35,293 nucleotides of DNA from Bacteroidota bacterium (GCA_021813585.1 JAKAJV010000061.1:1-35293), one strand, 5' to 3'. Positions 7,665-16,145 are shown, counted from the stretch's first letter. Notes: generated from the letters alone by a model not told the origin. A program made the numbers and translations.

Positions 7665-10196
7665 CTAATTAGCCGGGGCGGCTTTGCCTGCAGAAATTAG
7701 GTTAACAAAAATTCTATAAGCGCCGGGTACTCCGGCCGGCAGTTCTCTAAACCAATCGTAGCCGGTATAAACGAAGACACCCTTCCCGTAATGCGCATAA
7801 ATTATTCCGCCTTTAAGCGGCTGCTCGCCGGGGTCGCTGCATTCAATTACCGTTTTGTATTCCGGATCCCATGTATCCGCAAAGTAAACTCCGCGCTCCT
7901 GTATCCAGCCGTCAAAGTCCTTTCCGGTAATCTTATTCGGATAATTTAATAAAGAGCTTTCCGGATCGGTAAAGGTTACTTTTGATGTTTCGTCTGTAAC
8001 TCGCTCGGCTGAGATATGGAACGGGTATGGTCCGATGTTGTTTGTTACGAGATCAAAATTTTTATTGTATTGAACGACCAGCGTACCGCCGTCTTTAACA
8101 TAATTTAAAAGCTCCGGCTGTTCAAATTCCATTTGCGGATTTGTATTATACAACCGGATGCCGGTTATTATCGCATCAAACTTAGAAAGGTTTGCAGTTG
8201 CCAAATTGCCGGGCTTTAGCATTGTAACATTATATCCCAGCTCCGTTAAGTTATTCGGAACTTTATCGCCCGGCCCCATTATGTAGCCGATGTTGTTAAT
8301 TACTTTTTTAATATCAAGACGGATTAGCTTTGTCTGCGCTTTTGGAAATAAAGTCTGAATAGGGATATAAGAATGGTTTATCGAAACCATTCCAACATCA
8401 ATGGTCCTGCCGCCGATTACTGCTTCGGCAGAAAGTTCGGCTACTGAAGCTGTCTTAGGCGGCTTTACCGAAAAGGTTAAAGGCAGCTCATCATTTTTAT
8501 TTTTCAACGTAAAGGATTGTTCAGAAGGGGCAACTTCCCAACCTTGCGGAACATTTAATTTCAACATGCCGGAAACATTGCTCTCATTAGCTGTTAAAGT
8601 AATGTTGATTTTTCTTTCGCCGTCGCTCGGAAATAAGTAAACCTTATCCTCAATATTTATTGCTGCCGGAGGAACGATTACAACATCCCTAAATTCCTCG
8701 CCGTTTACCGGATCGGTCCATCTGTATATTACCGGAGTATTAAATTTCAATATCTCGTTCCCGGCTTCAATATAAAAAACCGCGGTCAGTGCCGGATCGT
8801 TTTCCGGCTTGCCTATCAGCGTCTGGTCATCCACAACATAGTCGCCCGGTCCATGCGGCTTTCTAAGCCAGTATGGCTGCGAGTATTCAGCATCGTCTGG
8901 AATTTCAATCTCCGATTTTACTTCGGCCATTTCATTGTCGGTTAGTTTTATGTTTTCGTCCTTGCTGTTCTTTTGATATGTGACCTCAACCTTTTTTAGT
9001 GTAAAAGGGAAAGACGAGCGGTTAATAATGTGTGAGTTAATTTCAACTTTTTCGCCCGGCACTGCCGAGTAATCGTCTGCGAACGATTCAATCCAAATAC
9101 CCGCGCACGAACGGATTACATTAAGCAGTTCCTTTTCTTTTACCGGTATCCAGTAATTGTTTTTTAGGTTCTGCATTTCTTTATAAGCTTTAAGAAGAAC
9201 CGGAATTATTTCTTCAGGCTTTGAGGGATTGAATTTTTCATCCGCCTCCTTAAGCAGGGCGCCAATCATCTTACCGCCGGTAACGCGGCTCCAAGTTAAA
9301 TTTATTCCTTCAAAAATGTCATGCCCGGCAGGCTTGCCGTTGATAGGCACAAAGTAATCCGGCATATTACCCAGCCGCGCTCTTGAACCGAAGCCCTGGC
9401 TTTTATGCATGCTGCGTGCCTTGGCCGCAATTTCGGTATAAGACTCTCCCAGCATCGGGTTGTAGGCTCCTACATTTATCTTCACCAGCTTAGAAAGGTC
9501 GGTGTTGTGTCTCTTAAGGATTGGAAGCCATGCGTTCCATACAATCCGTTTAGCCTGCCACGGCTTTACGTATTTTTCAGCCAATGGCTGATGAGCCTTT
9601 GGCTCAAGCTGTTCGGGGAATTTTGTAGAGTCGCCGGAAATTTTAAAAGCTTCGGCAGCTAGAATTTCGGATGCAGTATGGTTGCCATGCCCGTCCTCCT
9701 TTGTTCCCTGGAACCTAGTAATTATAACATCCGGCCGGAATTTCCTAATTATCCAAACAATGTCCGAAAGAATTTTTTCTTTTCCCCAGAAGTCGAGTGT
9801 TTCCTTTGCAGACTTCGAAAATCCGAAATCTATAGCCCTGGAAAAGAATTGTTCAGCGCCGTCAATTCTTCTTGCCGCAAGTAGTTCCTGCGTTCTTAGT
9901 ACACCCAGCATGTCTCCTTGTTCCGTGCCTACCAGATTCTGCCCGCCGTCTCCGCGAGTTAAAGATAAATAACCTGTCCTCAGCTTTCTGTCTTTTGCTA
10001 GGTAGGCAAGCAGGGCATTGTTCTCGTCGTCCGGGTGGGCGGCAATGTAAAGAACGCTGCCCAGCACGTTCAATTTATCGAGCGCCAATTTTAATCCAGA
10101 AGAGTTCATCACCGGGTTTGGCTGGCAAAAAGAATAACTGCCGGTTAAAAAGAATATAAATACAAAAAATAATCCGGTTCTAAAATTGTTTTTCAC
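7665..10196 (-). CDS. Secreted PIG-L (LmbE-like) family deacetylase, multidomain
   Basis: A large exported protein (843 residues from the GTG used here). A signal peptide (FRTGLFFVFIFFLTGSYSFCQ) is followed by a PIG-L/LmbE N-deacetylase domain with the zinc motif AHPDDE (about 53-58) and the second motif DGHGNH (about 168-173). PIG-L enzymes remove acetyl groups from GlcNAc-like sugars. The middle holds beta-rich, NEW3-like sequence (VSGMLKLNVPQGWEVAPSEQSF). The C-terminal region (FDAIITGIRLYNTNPQ..LLNYVKDGGTLVVQYN) resembles a glutamine-amidotransferase-like fold. GTG at 10194-10196 is chosen because GAGAG sits 9 bases before it; an in-frame TTG at 10200-10202 is the alternative. The substrate is unknown; a periplasmic or surface polysaccharide is likely. 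Confidence 0.88.
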   Translation of the reverse strand: MKNNFRTGLFFVFIFFLTGSYSFCQPNPVMNSSGLKLALDKLNVLGSVLYIAAHPDDENNALLAYLAKDRKLRTGYLSLTRGDGGQNLVGTEQGDMLGVLRTQELLAARRIDGAEQFFSRAIDFGFSKSAKETLDFWGKEKILSDIVWIIRKFRPDVIITRFQGTKEDGHGNHTASEILAAEAFKISGDSTKFPEQLEPKAHQPLAEKYVKPWQAKRIVWNAWLPILKRHNTDLSKLVKINVGAYNPMLGESYTEIAAKARSMHKSQGFGSRARLGNMPDYFVPINGKPAGHDIFEGINLTWSRVTGGKMIGALLKEADEKFNPSKPEEIIPVLLKAYKEMQNLKNNYWIPVKEKELLNVIRSCAGIWIESFADDYSAVPGEKVEINSHIINRSSFPFTLKKVEVTYQKNSKDENIKLTDNEMAEVKSEIEIPDDAEYSQPYWLRKPHGPGDYVVDDQTLIGKPENDPALTAVFYIEAGNEILKFNTPVIYRWTDPVNGEEFRDVVIVPPAAINIEDKVYLFPSDGERKINITLTANESNVSGMLKLNVPQGWEVAPSEQSFTLKNKNDELPLTFSVKPPKTASVAELSAEAVIGGRTIDVGMVSINHSYIPIQTLFPKAQTKLIRLDIKKVINNIGYIMGPGDKVPNNLTELGYNVTMLKPGNLATANLSKFDAIITGIRLYNTNPQMEFEQPELLNYVKDGGTLVVQYNKNFDLVTNNIGPYPFHISAERVTDETSKVTFTDPESSLLNYPNKITGKDFDGWIQERGVYFADTWDPEYKTVIECSDPGEQPLKGGIIYAHYGKGVFVYTGYDWFRELPAGVPGAYRIFVNLISAGKAAPAN

Positions 10197-10381
10197 TTTC
10201 AACTACTCTCGGTTTTTTCTAAAATAATATTTACACCTGTCAAGGCGGGAAACTTTCCACTTTCTATTATAACATATAAAAATTAAAATTTAAAGAAGAC
10301 CGGCAAGCCAAACTTTTCCCTGAAATCTATATCACAATTTTTTACATGAATGCAATTCATTAGCCGGTTATAAGCATTGTT

Positions 10382-10410
10382 TTGTTAACATGTTCAGGCG
10401 TTCTTAAAAT
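10382..10410 (+). promoter_or_regulatory. Candidate promoter of the kdsA-lpt operon
   Basis: TTGTTA (10382-10387) and TAAAAT (10405-10410) are separated by 17 bp, a good sigma-70-like arrangement about 80 bp before the kdsA start. The -35 box overlaps a partly symmetric GTTAAC sequence. It is the best match in the 296-bp gap; no experimental support. Confidence 0.4.
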
Positions 10411-10492
10411 TCACTTAATATTTGGGATATGTAAAATTAAATATTTCTTTTAATTATATTTAACAAGTTAAATTCATAATAATGTCTAAAGT

Positions 10493-11308
10493 ATGGTAGT
10501 AGAGATAAATGATATAAAAGTTGGCGGCGGTAATCCTTTTGTTTTAATTGCCGGTCCCTGTGTTGTTGAGAGCGAAGAACTTGTAATGCGGACTTCGGAA
10601 GAGATTAAAAAAATTACCGGCGAGCTGGGCATTCCGTTTATCTTCAAATCCAGTTATAAGAAGGCCAACAGAACAAGCAAGGATTCTTTTATAGGGATAG
10701 GCGACGAAAGAGCACTTAAGGTTCTAGAAAAAGTTAAGTCGGAATTCGGGCTTACTCTGCTTACGGATATTCATTCTGTGGAGGAAGCAGAAGGCGCATC
10801 ACCCGTAGCAGATGTTCTGCAGATACCGGCTTTCTTATGCCGCCAGACTGATCTGCTTATTGCAGCAGGCAGGACAGGCAGAGCTGTTAATATAAAGAAG
10901 GGGCAGTTCCTCGCCCCGGATGATATGAAATTCGTGGCCGAAAAAGTTGCCTCGACAGGGAACAGTAAAATCCTTTTAACTGAGCGCGGCTCAACCTTCG
11001 GGTATCATAACCTGGTAGTCGATATGCGGTCGTTTATTATTATGAAAGAATCCGGCTACCCGGTTGTAATGGACGCTACACATTCGGTGCAGCTGCCGGG
11101 TAAAGGCAGTACAAGCGGCGGTGAGCCGAAATTTATTAAGCCGCTTGCAAGAGCCGCTGCCGCGGTCGGTATTGATGCGCTGTTCCTTGAAGTCCACCCG
11201 AATCCTAAAGAAGCATTGAGCGATGCAGACAGCCAGCTGCCGCTTGATGAACTGAGTGATCTTCTGATCGAAGTAAAGAAAATAGACAGCGTGGTTAAAA
11301 AATTGTAA
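10493..11308 (+). CDS. kdsA: 3-deoxy-8-phosphooctulonate (Kdo-8-P) synthase, metal-dependent class
   Basis: A cytoplasmic enzyme that condenses phosphoenolpyruvate with arabinose 5-phosphate to make Kdo 8-phosphate, the precursor of the Kdo core sugar of LPS. The 271 residues match the family throughout: FVLIAGPCVVES, FKSSYKKANRTS, LLTDIHSVEEA, VLQIPAFLCRQTDLL, VNIKKGQFLAP, LTERGSTFGYHNLVVDMRS and VMDATHSVQLPG. A cysteine (Cys23, in AGPCVVES) replaces the asparagine of E. coli KdsA. With the later His (DATHS), Glu (LEVHP) and Asp (DADSQ) it forms the metal site, so this is the metal-dependent class. It is the first gene of the LPS operon; the next starts 44 bp later. Confidence 0.98.
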   Translation: MVVEINDIKVGGGNPFVLIAGPCVVESEELVMRTSEEIKKITGELGIPFIFKSSYKKANRTSKDSFIGIGDERALKVLEKVKSEFGLTLLTDIHSVEEAEGASPVADVLQIPAFLCRQTDLLIAAGRTGRAVNIKKGQFLAPDDMKFVAEKVASTGNSKILLTERGSTFGYHNLVVDMRSFIIMKESGYPVVMDATHSVQLPGKGSTSGGEPKFIKPLARAAAAVGIDALFLEVHPNPKEALSDADSQLPLDELSDLLIEVKKIDSVVKKL

Positions 11309-11352
11309 AACAGCCAGCGGATAAATTTTTTCAATTATAATTTTTTGTTAAA

Positions 11353-12111
11353 GTGAGCGGCGGAAGCAATCAAATAAATAAGAGCGGCACGGGAGTATTT
11401 CCTAGAGAGCTAACAAGTCTCGAAAAGGATTACTTGTTTTATTTACTGCCGGAAGATAAGCCGGGTTATAAAATTTACAGGGATAAAATAAACAATATGC
11501 TTGCTGCGGGCCTCGGCACCTCCGGCCAAGGCAGTTTAGTTTTATCATCGAGCCCGGCCGCAATTGAAGGCGCTGTTTCTTTTTCACCGGTTTTTGCCGC
11601 AGGCACTATAGAATTTGACGGCTATGAAATTGATATAATTATTCACGAGGAAATTGACGGAGAAATTGAGATAGAAATATCCAGACTGGCAGAGGTATCG
11701 GCCGCAGCCAGAGAGATAAAGAGATGGACTTACTCCCTCTGGACCCCGGGGTGTAAAGCTCCCGGCGATAATACCTGGGTAAGAGAAGAAATTCTCTCGC
11801 CCGGAAGATTTGTCTTTGTTATTGCACCGGCTCATAAAAAGCTGTGGGTATATGAATACCAAACGGGAGTAAATCATATAATTCCCGTTAGCAATTACTA
11901 CAACCATCTTATGCTGGTAAAAGGCATCAGACAGCCGGATGTAGTACTAAAGCCGGCTTTATTGTTTGATGATCTGCCAAAATACAATTCGGAAGAAATA
12001 GTTTCGGCTTTCTTCCTTTACAACAAGTACATGAAGCATATAAGCCTTGTGGACAACGATATGGCAGCTGGGCAAGCGAAGGGGAAAAAGTTTTTAAAAT
12101 TTTTCAAATGA
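11353..12111 (+). CDS. Conserved-looking protein of unknown function in the Kdo/Lpt operon
   Basis: A 252-residue protein that I do not recognise. It starts with GTG (11353) and has no signal peptide, lipobox or membrane segment, so it is probably cytoplasmic. Composition and codon use match its neighbours. A recurring acidic stretch (IIIHEEIDGEIEIEISRLAE) and a central WTYSLWTPGCKAPGDNTWVREEI segment stand out. It has no HAD-type DxDxT motif, so it is not an obvious stand-in for the missing Kdo-8-P phosphatase KdsC. It lies 44 bp after kdsA and 9 bp before kdsD, clearly inside the operon, which suggests a role linked to LPS synthesis or export. Confidence 0.85.
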   Translation: MSGGSNQINKSGTGVFPRELTSLEKDYLFYLLPEDKPGYKIYRDKINNMLAAGLGTSGQGSLVLSSSPAAIEGAVSFSPVFAAGTIEFDGYEIDIIIHEEIDGEIEIEISRLAEVSAAAREIKRWTYSLWTPGCKAPGDNTWVREEILSPGRFVFVIAPAHKKLWVYEYQTGVNHIIPVSNYYNHLMLVKGIRQPDVVLKPALLFDDLPKYNSEEIVSAFFLYNKYMKHISLVDNDMAAGQAKGKKFLKFFK

Positions 12112-12120
12112 GGTTAAAAA

Positions 12121-13098
12121 TTGACATCAGACGAAATAATTAATAAGGGGAAAGAAGTAATCCGGATTGAAGCGGAAGCCGTTTCCAACCTGATGGACAG
12201 CATAGATGGTGAATTTGTAAAAGCCGTTGAAGTAATTTTTAACTGCAATGGGCGGGTTGTCTTAACTGGTATGGGCAAATCCGGACTGATAGCGCGTAAA
12301 ATAGTAGCCACGCTTAATTCTACCGGTACGGCCGCAATCTACCTGCACCCCACAGACGCGCTGCACGGGGATTTGGGGATGGTTAGAAAGGAGGATGTTG
12401 TTATCCTAATTTCTAAAAGCGGCAACACCGAAGAAGTACTTAATCTTCTTCCGATGTTAAAGAGATTAAAGGTAACATTAATTGCAATGTCGGGAATTAA
12501 GAACTCGAAGCTGGGCAGGGAATGCGATATCTTCCTAAATATTGATGTGAAGGAAGAAGCCTGCCCTTACGACCTTGCGCCTACGGCATCCACTACTGCT
12601 ACGCTTGCAATGGGTGACGCGCTTTCTATTGCGCTGCTGCAGATGCGGAACTTTACAGCAGAGGATTTTGCATTCCTGCATCCCGGCGGAAGCCTGGGTA
12701 AACGGCTTTCCCTGGAAATAAAAGAGATAATGATTAAAGGCGAACATATTCCCGTTGTAAATGAAAATACTTCCATAAAGGATGTAATTTGGGAGATAAC
12801 CAGTAAGAGACTTGGTATTACAACCGTAGTTGGTTCCGATGGATTTTTAGCCGGCGTAATTACAGACGGCGACTTGAGGAGGCTTCTTGAAAGGACTCTC
12901 GACATAAAAGATCTATCGGCAAAAGATATAATGACGAAAAATCCCAAGGTAATGAAACCTAATTATCTTGCTTCGTTTGCTCTTCAGCAGATGGAAAATT
13001 TTAAGATTACCGCAATGATAATAGTAAGCGAAGACAGTAAACCGATCGGTATTATTCATCTGCACGATTTAATTAACTTGGGCCTGCGCCAAAGATGA
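12121..13098 (+). CDS. kdsD: Arabinose-5-phosphate isomerase (KdsD/KpsF family)
   Basis: Interconverts ribulose 5-phosphate and arabinose 5-phosphate, supplying the substrate of KdsA. The 325 residues comprise an N-terminal SIS sugar-isomerase domain (VVLTGMGKSGLIARKIVATLNSTGT, then HGDLGMV and ISKSGNTEEVLNLLP) and two C-terminal CBS domains (about 205-325), as is typical of KdsD/KpsF/GutQ. The start is TTG at 12121 with GAGG 7 bases upstream. The stop overlaps the lptC start as ATGA, so the two are translationally coupled. E. coli places kdsC between kdsD and lptC; here it is absent. Confidence 0.96.
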   Translation: MTSDEIINKGKEVIRIEAEAVSNLMDSIDGEFVKAVEVIFNCNGRVVLTGMGKSGLIARKIVATLNSTGTAAIYLHPTDALHGDLGMVRKEDVVILISKSGNTEEVLNLLPMLKRLKVTLIAMSGIKNSKLGRECDIFLNIDVKEEACPYDLAPTASTTATLAMGDALSIALLQMRNFTAEDFAFLHPGGSLGKRLSLEIKEIMIKGEHIPVVNENTSIKDVIWEITSKRLGITTVVGSDGFLAGVITDGDLRRLLERTLDIKDLSAKDIMTKNPKVMKPNYLASFALQQMENFKITAMIIVSEDSKPIGIIHLHDLINLGLRQR

Positions 13099-13634
13099 AA
13101 TATATTTTTGTGTTATTTATTTTCCTTACAGTTGCTGGCTGCAGCGGCGAAAAAGTTAAGCCGGTTGTCAATTCAACGCTGCAGGTAGCTAAGCTTCCCG
13201 AATACGAAGGGTGGGACGAAACTGTCTTCTTTAGCGACTCCGGCAGAACAAAAGCCATTTTATATTATAACCATCTGCGGAAATACGACCAGCCGCCTGA
13301 GACACTCCTGGATACTATTAAGGTTAGATTTTTTAACGACCGCGGCACTCAGACTTCGGTATTGACCGCATTGAAGGGAAGAGTAAACGACCTTACAGAT
13401 GACTTATATGCCATTGACAGTGTTGTAGCGGTTAGCGACAGCGGTGTTACATTAAGAACTCAGGAATTAATGTGGAGAAACAAGGATAGAAAAATTGTAT
13501 CCGATAAATTTGTTACCATAATTTCTCCCAAGGAAAAAATTCAGGGTTACGGCTTCGAATCGGATCAAAGCCTGAGCAATTATGTTATCAATAATATTAC
13601 TTACGTAACCAGACTGGATACAACAAAGAATTAA
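13095..13634 (+). CDS. lptC: LptC-like LPS export lipoprotein
   Basis: The LptC component links the inner-membrane LPS extractor to the periplasmic LptA bridge. The 179 residues begin with a short signal ending in a lipobox (LTVAGC, Cys16), so it is predicted to be a lipoprotein, as LptC-like proteins of the FCB group often are, whereas E. coli LptC keeps a membrane anchor. The body shows the YDQPPETLLDTIKVRFFNDRGTQTSVLTALKG pattern of LptC/YrbK domains, with alternating beta strands. It overlaps kdsD by 4 bp. A tandem AT-rich heptamer begins at its stop codon, and the OstA-like gene follows after 98 bp. Confidence 0.9.
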   Translation: MKYIFVLFIFLTVAGCSGEKVKPVVNSTLQVAKLPEYEGWDETVFFSDSGRTKAILYYNHLRKYDQPPETLLDTIKVRFFNDRGTQTSVLTALKGRVNDLTDDLYAIDSVVAVSDSGVTLRTQELMWRNKDRKIVSDKFVTIISPKEKIQGYGFESDQSLSNYVINNITYVTRLDTTKN

Positions 13635-13664
13635 AAATTAAAAATTAAAAATTAAAAATTAAAA
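13629..13664. repeat. Tandem heptamer repeat (ATTAAAA, about 5 copies)
   Basis: About five perfect copies of a 7-bp unit start at the last sense codon of lptC and include its TAA stop. They are followed by a small hairpin, TCTACC (13670-13675) and GGTAGA (13680-13685), with a 4-base loop. Such short AT-rich tandem units are prone to copy-number change. Confidence 0.85.
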
Positions 13665-13732
13665 GCCAGTCTACCGTCAGGTAGATTAAAAATTGTTTTA
13701 AGCCGCTGTTTGAGGAAAGTTAATAATTCAGA

Positions 13733-15211
13733 ATGAATAAGAATTTTAAAATTATTTTTTTTTGCGGGATACTTTTTTTTACTGTGTCGAATGTTTTAGC
13801 ACAGCAGCAGGAATATATTACCGTTACCGGCGAAAAAGGAATAGGCAAAACCGTAAACGGTGAAATGGTTCGCGAGTTTGTAGGCAACGTCGTTTTAACT
13901 CAAGGCAATATTAGGGTAACGTGCGATCAGGCTATCCAGTATATTTCGCGCAACGATGCCGAGCTGATCGGGAATGTGGTTGCAACCCAGGATACTCTTA
14001 CGATTACCACTTCGCACGCATTTTATTACGGCAACCAGAAAATGGCGGAATCTAATTCAGGCGTAATGCTGAATGATAAAAAAGTAATCCTTACCGCGGA
14101 TACAGGCATTTATTACTTCGATCTGAACAAAGCGATATTTAACAGCAACGTTAAGCTGTTCGATACCGCCTCTACACTTACTTCCGACAAGCTGACTTAT
14201 TTTAAAGAGGACGGCAAGGCAATTGCAGTTAGACGGGTTAAGATTGTCGAATCGAAAAATATAATAAAAGCCGACAGCCTTATACATTTTAGAGACTCTA
14301 GGATTACCTATGCCTTTAACAATGTAAGGATAAGCGATACATCAAAAAGCTCGTTTATTTACGGAGATCATCTTGAAGATTATCCTTCTAAATCTTATTC
14401 ATTGATCGACAAGAACCCGCTGTACATTCAAATAGATACATCTTACGTAAAAGAAGTCGACACTCTTTCACCCGGTAAAAATGATACTTCAATTGTAATG
14501 CAGCTAGATACGCTTGTAATTAAAGCAAAAAAAATGGAAGCCTACCGGGATACGATAAATATTTTTAAAGCGGAAGACTCGGTTGAGATAGTAAGAGGAG
14601 CCTTCGCCTCAAGGAATGACTATACGGTTTACTACCGCAGCAAGCAAGAGATTGTTACCGATAGACTGAACCGCGAGTCCCCCCAGCCCATCATCTGGTA
14701 CGAGAACTCGCAGTTAACCGGCGATTCTGTTACCATAACTTTAAGAGAAAATAAAATAAGGAAGCTTACGGTAAATAGGAATGCCTTTTTGCTTTCGCAA
14801 AATGAAAAATACAGGAAAAGGTTCGACCAGCTTTCCGGAAGCAAGATAATAATTTACTTTAACGATAACGGTATAGACCTGACGGAGGTTTTCGGCGGAG
14901 TGCACAGCATATATTATTTGTACGAGGATAATTCCCCAAACGGTTTAACCAAGTCTTCCGCCGAATCGGCAAAGATTTTTTTTGAAAATAAAAAGGTTAG
15001 CACCGTAAAATTATTCGGAACTCCGACTAGCGAGTACTATCCCGAAAACAAAGTTGAAGGCAGCGAATTGGCTTTTACTCTGCCGGGATATATTCTTTAT
15101 AATAACAGGCCGCAAAAGAACGAGTTACTCTCAACGCTTAAGGATAAAGAAAATTTTATAATGAATTCAAAAGCAAATTCATTTAAATTAAGACATACAA
15201 TTAACAAATAG
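13733..15211 (+). CDS. lptA: OstA/LptA-like periplasmic LPS transport protein
   Basis: A 492-residue exported protein with signal peptide (FKIIFFCGILFFTVSNVLAQ). The first 250 residues are repeated OstA/LptA beta-jellyroll strands, with the usual pattern of GNVVLTQGNIRVTCDQAI, LIGNVVATQDTLTITTSHAFYY and NVKLFDTASTLTSDKLTYF. LptA-type proteins form the periplasmic bridge that carries LPS to the outer membrane. It is far longer than E. coli LptA (about 185 residues), as OstA-like proteins of this group often are, so it may form a longer bridge or fuse functions. It lies 9 bp before lptB, consistent with lptC-lptA-lptB order. Confidence 0.88.
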   Translation: MNKNFKIIFFCGILFFTVSNVLAQQQEYITVTGEKGIGKTVNGEMVREFVGNVVLTQGNIRVTCDQAIQYISRNDAELIGNVVATQDTLTITTSHAFYYGNQKMAESNSGVMLNDKKVILTADTGIYYFDLNKAIFNSNVKLFDTASTLTSDKLTYFKEDGKAIAVRRVKIVESKNIIKADSLIHFRDSRITYAFNNVRISDTSKSSFIYGDHLEDYPSKSYSLIDKNPLYIQIDTSYVKEVDTLSPGKNDTSIVMQLDTLVIKAKKMEAYRDTINIFKAEDSVEIVRGAFASRNDYTVYYRSKQEIVTDRLNRESPQPIIWYENSQLTGDSVTITLRENKIRKLTVNRNAFLLSQNEKYRKRFDQLSGSKIIIYFNDNGIDLTEVFGGVHSIYYLYEDNSPNGLTKSSAESAKIFFENKKVSTVKLFGTPTSEYYPENKVEGSELAFTLPGYILYNNRPQKNELLSTLKDKENFIMNSKANSFKLRHTINK

Positions 15212-15220
15212 ATTAAACAA

Positions 15221-15961
15221 ATGAGCGCCACTACTTTAAGAAGCGAAGATTTAGTAAAAATTTATAAGAAGAGAACAGTCGTTAACAAGGCCTCTGTTCA
15301 GGTTTCCAAGGGAGAAATAGTCGGCCTTCTCGGCCCTAACGGCGCAGGCAAGACGACTACATTCTACATGATAGTCGGGATGATAAAGCCGGAAAAAGGA
15401 AAAGTTTTTTTGGACGATGCTGAAATTACCAAGGTACCGATGTACAAAAGAGCAAGAATGGGAATTGGCTATCTACCCCAGGAAGCCTCGGTGTTCCGCA
15501 GACTTTCAGTAGAGGATAATTTAATGGCCGTGCTGGAAATGACCGGCCTGGACGCTAAAGCAAGAAAAGAAAAATGCGAGGCTCTGCTGGAAGACCTGAG
15601 TATTACAAATATCAGAAAGAGCCTGGGCTTTCAATTAAGCGGCGGCGAAAGGAGACGGACAGAAATTGCGCGCTCGCTTGCAACCGATCCGAGCTTCATT
15701 CTGCTAGACGAGCCATTTGCCGGGGTAGATCCCATAGCAGTAGAGGACATTATGTCCATCGTTGCCAACCTTAAAAACAGGGGAATAGGAGTTCTTATTA
15801 CCGACCACAATGTTCATGAGACGCTAAGCATAGTAGACAAAGCTTACATACTGATAAACGGCACTATCTTTAAGCAGGGAAGAGCGCAGGAGCTTGCAGA
15901 CGACACGGAGGTAAGGAAACTTTATTTGGGTGAAAAATTTAAGCTTGACAGGTACTCGTAG
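15221..15961 (+). CDS. lptB: LptB LPS export ABC transporter ATP-binding protein
   Basis: The cytoplasmic ATPase that powers LPS extraction from the inner membrane through LptFG. The 246 residues show Walker A GPNGAGKTT (about 38-46), the LptB-typical GIGYLPQEASVFRRLSVEDNLMAVLE, signature LSGGERRRTEIARSLA, Walker B FILLDEPFAGVDPIAV, and H-loop ITDHNVHETL. It ends with the common YLGEKFKL tail. It is the last gene of the operon; a 147-bp repeat copy begins 38 bp after the stop. The permeases LptF and LptG are not in the window. Confidence 0.97.
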   Translation: MSATTLRSEDLVKIYKKRTVVNKASVQVSKGEIVGLLGPNGAGKTTTFYMIVGMIKPEKGKVFLDDAEITKVPMYKRARMGIGYLPQEASVFRRLSVEDNLMAVLEMTGLDAKARKEKCEALLEDLSITNIRKSLGFQLSGGERRRTEIARSLATDPSFILLDEPFAGVDPIAVEDIMSIVANLKNRGIGVLITDHNVHETLSIVDKAYILINGTIFKQGRAQELADDTEVRKLYLGEKFKLDRYS

Positions 15962-15998
15962 GAGCTAGAAAATTAATAACTCATGCTGTATTGTTATT

Positions 15999-16145
15999 AA
16001 CTCATGTTACGCAAAATTATAAAGCTTGAGTGTCATACCCGCGAAAGCGGGTATCCAAGATGCGAAAATATGATAAAAAATGGATTCCCACTTTCGTGGG
16101 AATGACAATGCGGACATCAAAATGTATTCCTGCGTAACATGAGTT
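15999..16145 (+). mobile_element. 147-bp MITE-like dispersed repeat, copy 2
   Basis: The element has 15-bp perfect terminal inverted repeats (AACTCATGTTACGCA and TGCGTAACATGAGTT). A possible 3-bp ATT target duplication flanks it (15996-15998 and 16146-16148). It has no ORF. Inside are two palindromes, ATACCCGC-GAAA-GCGGGTAT (16035-16054) and ATTCCCAC-TTTC-GTGGGAAT (16084-16103), lying in inverted orientation to each other inside 27-bp units at 16031-16057 and 16081-16107. It is identical to copy 3 (27712-27858) except for one terminal base. It sits in the gap between convergent lptB and the esterase gene and could also act in transcription termination there. Confidence 0.85.

Noticed and set aside
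12567-12947. 126-codon minus-strand ORF inside kdsD
   Set aside because: Antisense shadow of a well-conserved gene; no recognisable domain.
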